Shown piece after piece: positions 63,165-64,000 of a DNA stretch of 64,000 bases (positions are counted from its first letter, which is position 1; every line of letters starts with the position of its first letter). The position numbers were made by a program, and so were the translations under genes. The notes beneath the pieces were generated by a model. It saw only the letters and a list, made by a program, of their open reading frames with translations. It was not told the DNA's origin and searched no databases. Source of the DNA: Salinicoccus hispanicus (GTDB lineage: Bacteria > Bacillota > Bacilli > Staphylococcales > Salinicoccaceae); contig NZ_WUUK01000002.1 in the NCBI RefSeq assembly GCF_009831115.1, positions 62,001 through 126,000 of the forward strand, in the 5' to 3' direction.

Positions 63165-64000
63165 ATGGAATTGCACGAGATAAGACATTTCATCGCAGAT
63201 ATGCACGGGAAACTCGATGACTTCAGGGGGTCTCTTTGACTTAGAGGAAAAAGAGACGCAAATCAGGGAATATGAGGAAACAATGTCCGATCCAAGCTTC
63301 TGGAACAATCAGGAGGAAGCCCAGCAGGTCATCGACAGAAATAACAACCTGAAAAAGGTGGTCGATGAGTTCCGCGGCATCGAAGCGGCAGTGGAGGATA
63401 TTGAAGTATCCCATGAGCTGTTGAAAGAGGAGACGGATGAAGATATGCACCTGAGTTTGGAAGAGAATGTCGGGCAGGTCAAGGCCAGAATCGAAGCATT
63501 TGAACTGAACATCCTGCTCAACAGTGAACACGATGCACTGAATGCCATCCTTGAACTGCATCCGGGAGCAGGGGGAACCGAATCCCAGGACTGGGCGCAG
63601 ATGCTGCTCAGAATGTATCAGCGCTATGCCGACCAGCAGGGCTTCAGAGTGGAAACTCTGGATTACCAGTCCGGCGATGAAGCAGGAGTTAAAAGTGTCA
63701 CACTGCTGATCAAGGGACTGAACAGCTATGGACTGCTCAAGGCGGAAAAGGGGGTTCACCGTCTGGTGCGTATTTCTCCATTCGACTCATCCGGCAGACG
63801 CCATACTTCTTTCGTATCATGTGAAGTGACGCCTCAGTTTGAAAATACCGATATCAAAATAGAGATAAAGCCGGAAGATATCAGCGTCGACACATACCGT
63901 GCGAGTGGTGCCGGTGGACAGCACGTCAATACAACCGATTCTGCGGTCCGTATCACCCACCACGCGACCGGCATCGTCGTCACATGCCAGAACGAACGCT
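63165..64000 (+). CDS. prfB: Peptide chain release factor 2 PrfB, 3' part cut by window edge
   Basis: Release factor 2 recognises UGA/UAA. The first 24 codons (63165-63236) end at an in-frame TGA; the remainder is read after a programmed +1 shift (see 63225). Downstream the SPF recognition motif ([12 protein letters not shown]) and the [11 protein letters not shown] catalytic GGQ segment are visible. The gene runs off the right edge after about 278 codons. SD sequence AGAGGGAT before ATG. Follows secA with a short gap, as in staphylococci. Confidence 0.96.
63225..63240 (+). promoter_or_regulatory. prfB programmed +1 frameshift site
   Basis: AGGGGG (63225-63230) acts as an internal SD sequence three bases before the slippery CTT TGA C (63234-63240). 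The ribosome pauses at TGA when RF2 is scarce, slips forward one base and continues as CTT-GAC. Classical autoregulation. Confidence 0.97.

Noticed and set aside
1-64000. CRISPR array, prophage, transposon or integrative element
   Set aside because: No regularly spaced repeats, transposase, integrase or terminal repeats were seen; gene order is largely that of a conserved staphylococcal chromosome.

Overview
The window is a low-G+C Gram-positive (Firmicutes) chromosome segment, almost certainly from the Staphylococcaceae. The gene content and order from nrdIEF through sstABCD, murB, gdpS, tagO, yvyE, degV/fakB1, comFA, comFC, hpf, secA and prfB are the staphylococcal order. The nar/nre/moa block carries the staphylococcal oxygen sensor NreB and nitrate transporter NarT. 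The fairly balanced base composition compared with Staphylococcus points, as an inference, to a Salinicoccus- or Jeotgalicoccus-like relative. No insertion sequences, phage genes, CRISPR arrays, tRNAs or rRNAs were recognised.

Layout. (1) 1-4700: the end of a LOG-family gene, a charged coiled-coil protein, a cysteine-less ScdA/Ric-like di-iron protein, and the phosphate two-component system phoP-phoR (minus strand). (2) 4833-15386: dissimilatory nitrate respiration, narGHJI, then nreABC, a hemerythrin-domain gene, then the nitrate transporter narT. Near-perfect NreC boxes precede both narG and narT at matching distances from a -10 box. (3) 15391-21451: molybdenum cofactor synthesis and maturation (moeB, moaB, divergent moaC, then the overlapping run moeA-mobB-moaE-moaD-mobA-moaA), which supplies NarG. 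(4) 21502-24686: a CydDC-like heterodimeric ABC exporter. (5) 24750-36466: a DegV/FakB protein, an MgrA/OhrR-like MarR regulator with a well-formed promoter, a CNNM/CBS transporter, a PLD-helicase-DUF3427 protein, small membrane proteins, an MFS transporter, a reduced PxpB/PxpC (KipI/KipA-like) pair and RecQ. (6) 36501-41222: an EamA transporter and nrdIEF preceded by tandem NrdR boxes. (7) 41290-44961: the FMN-riboswitch-controlled riboflavin operon ribD-ribE-ribBA-ribH. (8) 45103-50291: a YtkA-like lipoprotein, a degenerate SDR protein and a Fur-box-controlled sstABCD iron-siderophore importer. (9) 50340-64000: murB, an EMYY lipoprotein, bacilliredoxin BrxC, the GGDEF protein GdpS, an LCP protein, tagO, yvyE, fakB1-like degV, comFA/comFC, hpf, secA and the start of prfB with its programmed frameshift.

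The first 24.7 kb reads as one anaerobic-respiration island: oxygen and nitrate sensing (NreBA), transcriptional output (NreC boxes), nitrate uptake (NarT), reductase (NarGHI), chaperone (NarJ), cofactor supply (Moa/Moe/Mob) and, by inference, CydDC-linked redox homeostasis and two hemerythrin-fold proteins that could handle NO or oxygen. Most of the rest is conserved housekeeping. No clearly new multi-gene system is visible. The least explained items are the cysteine-less ScdA variant, the hemerythrin gene embedded in the nar locus, the minimal PxpB/PxpC pair with a possibly structured leader, the PLD-helicase-DUF3427 protein and the catalytically degenerate SDR.
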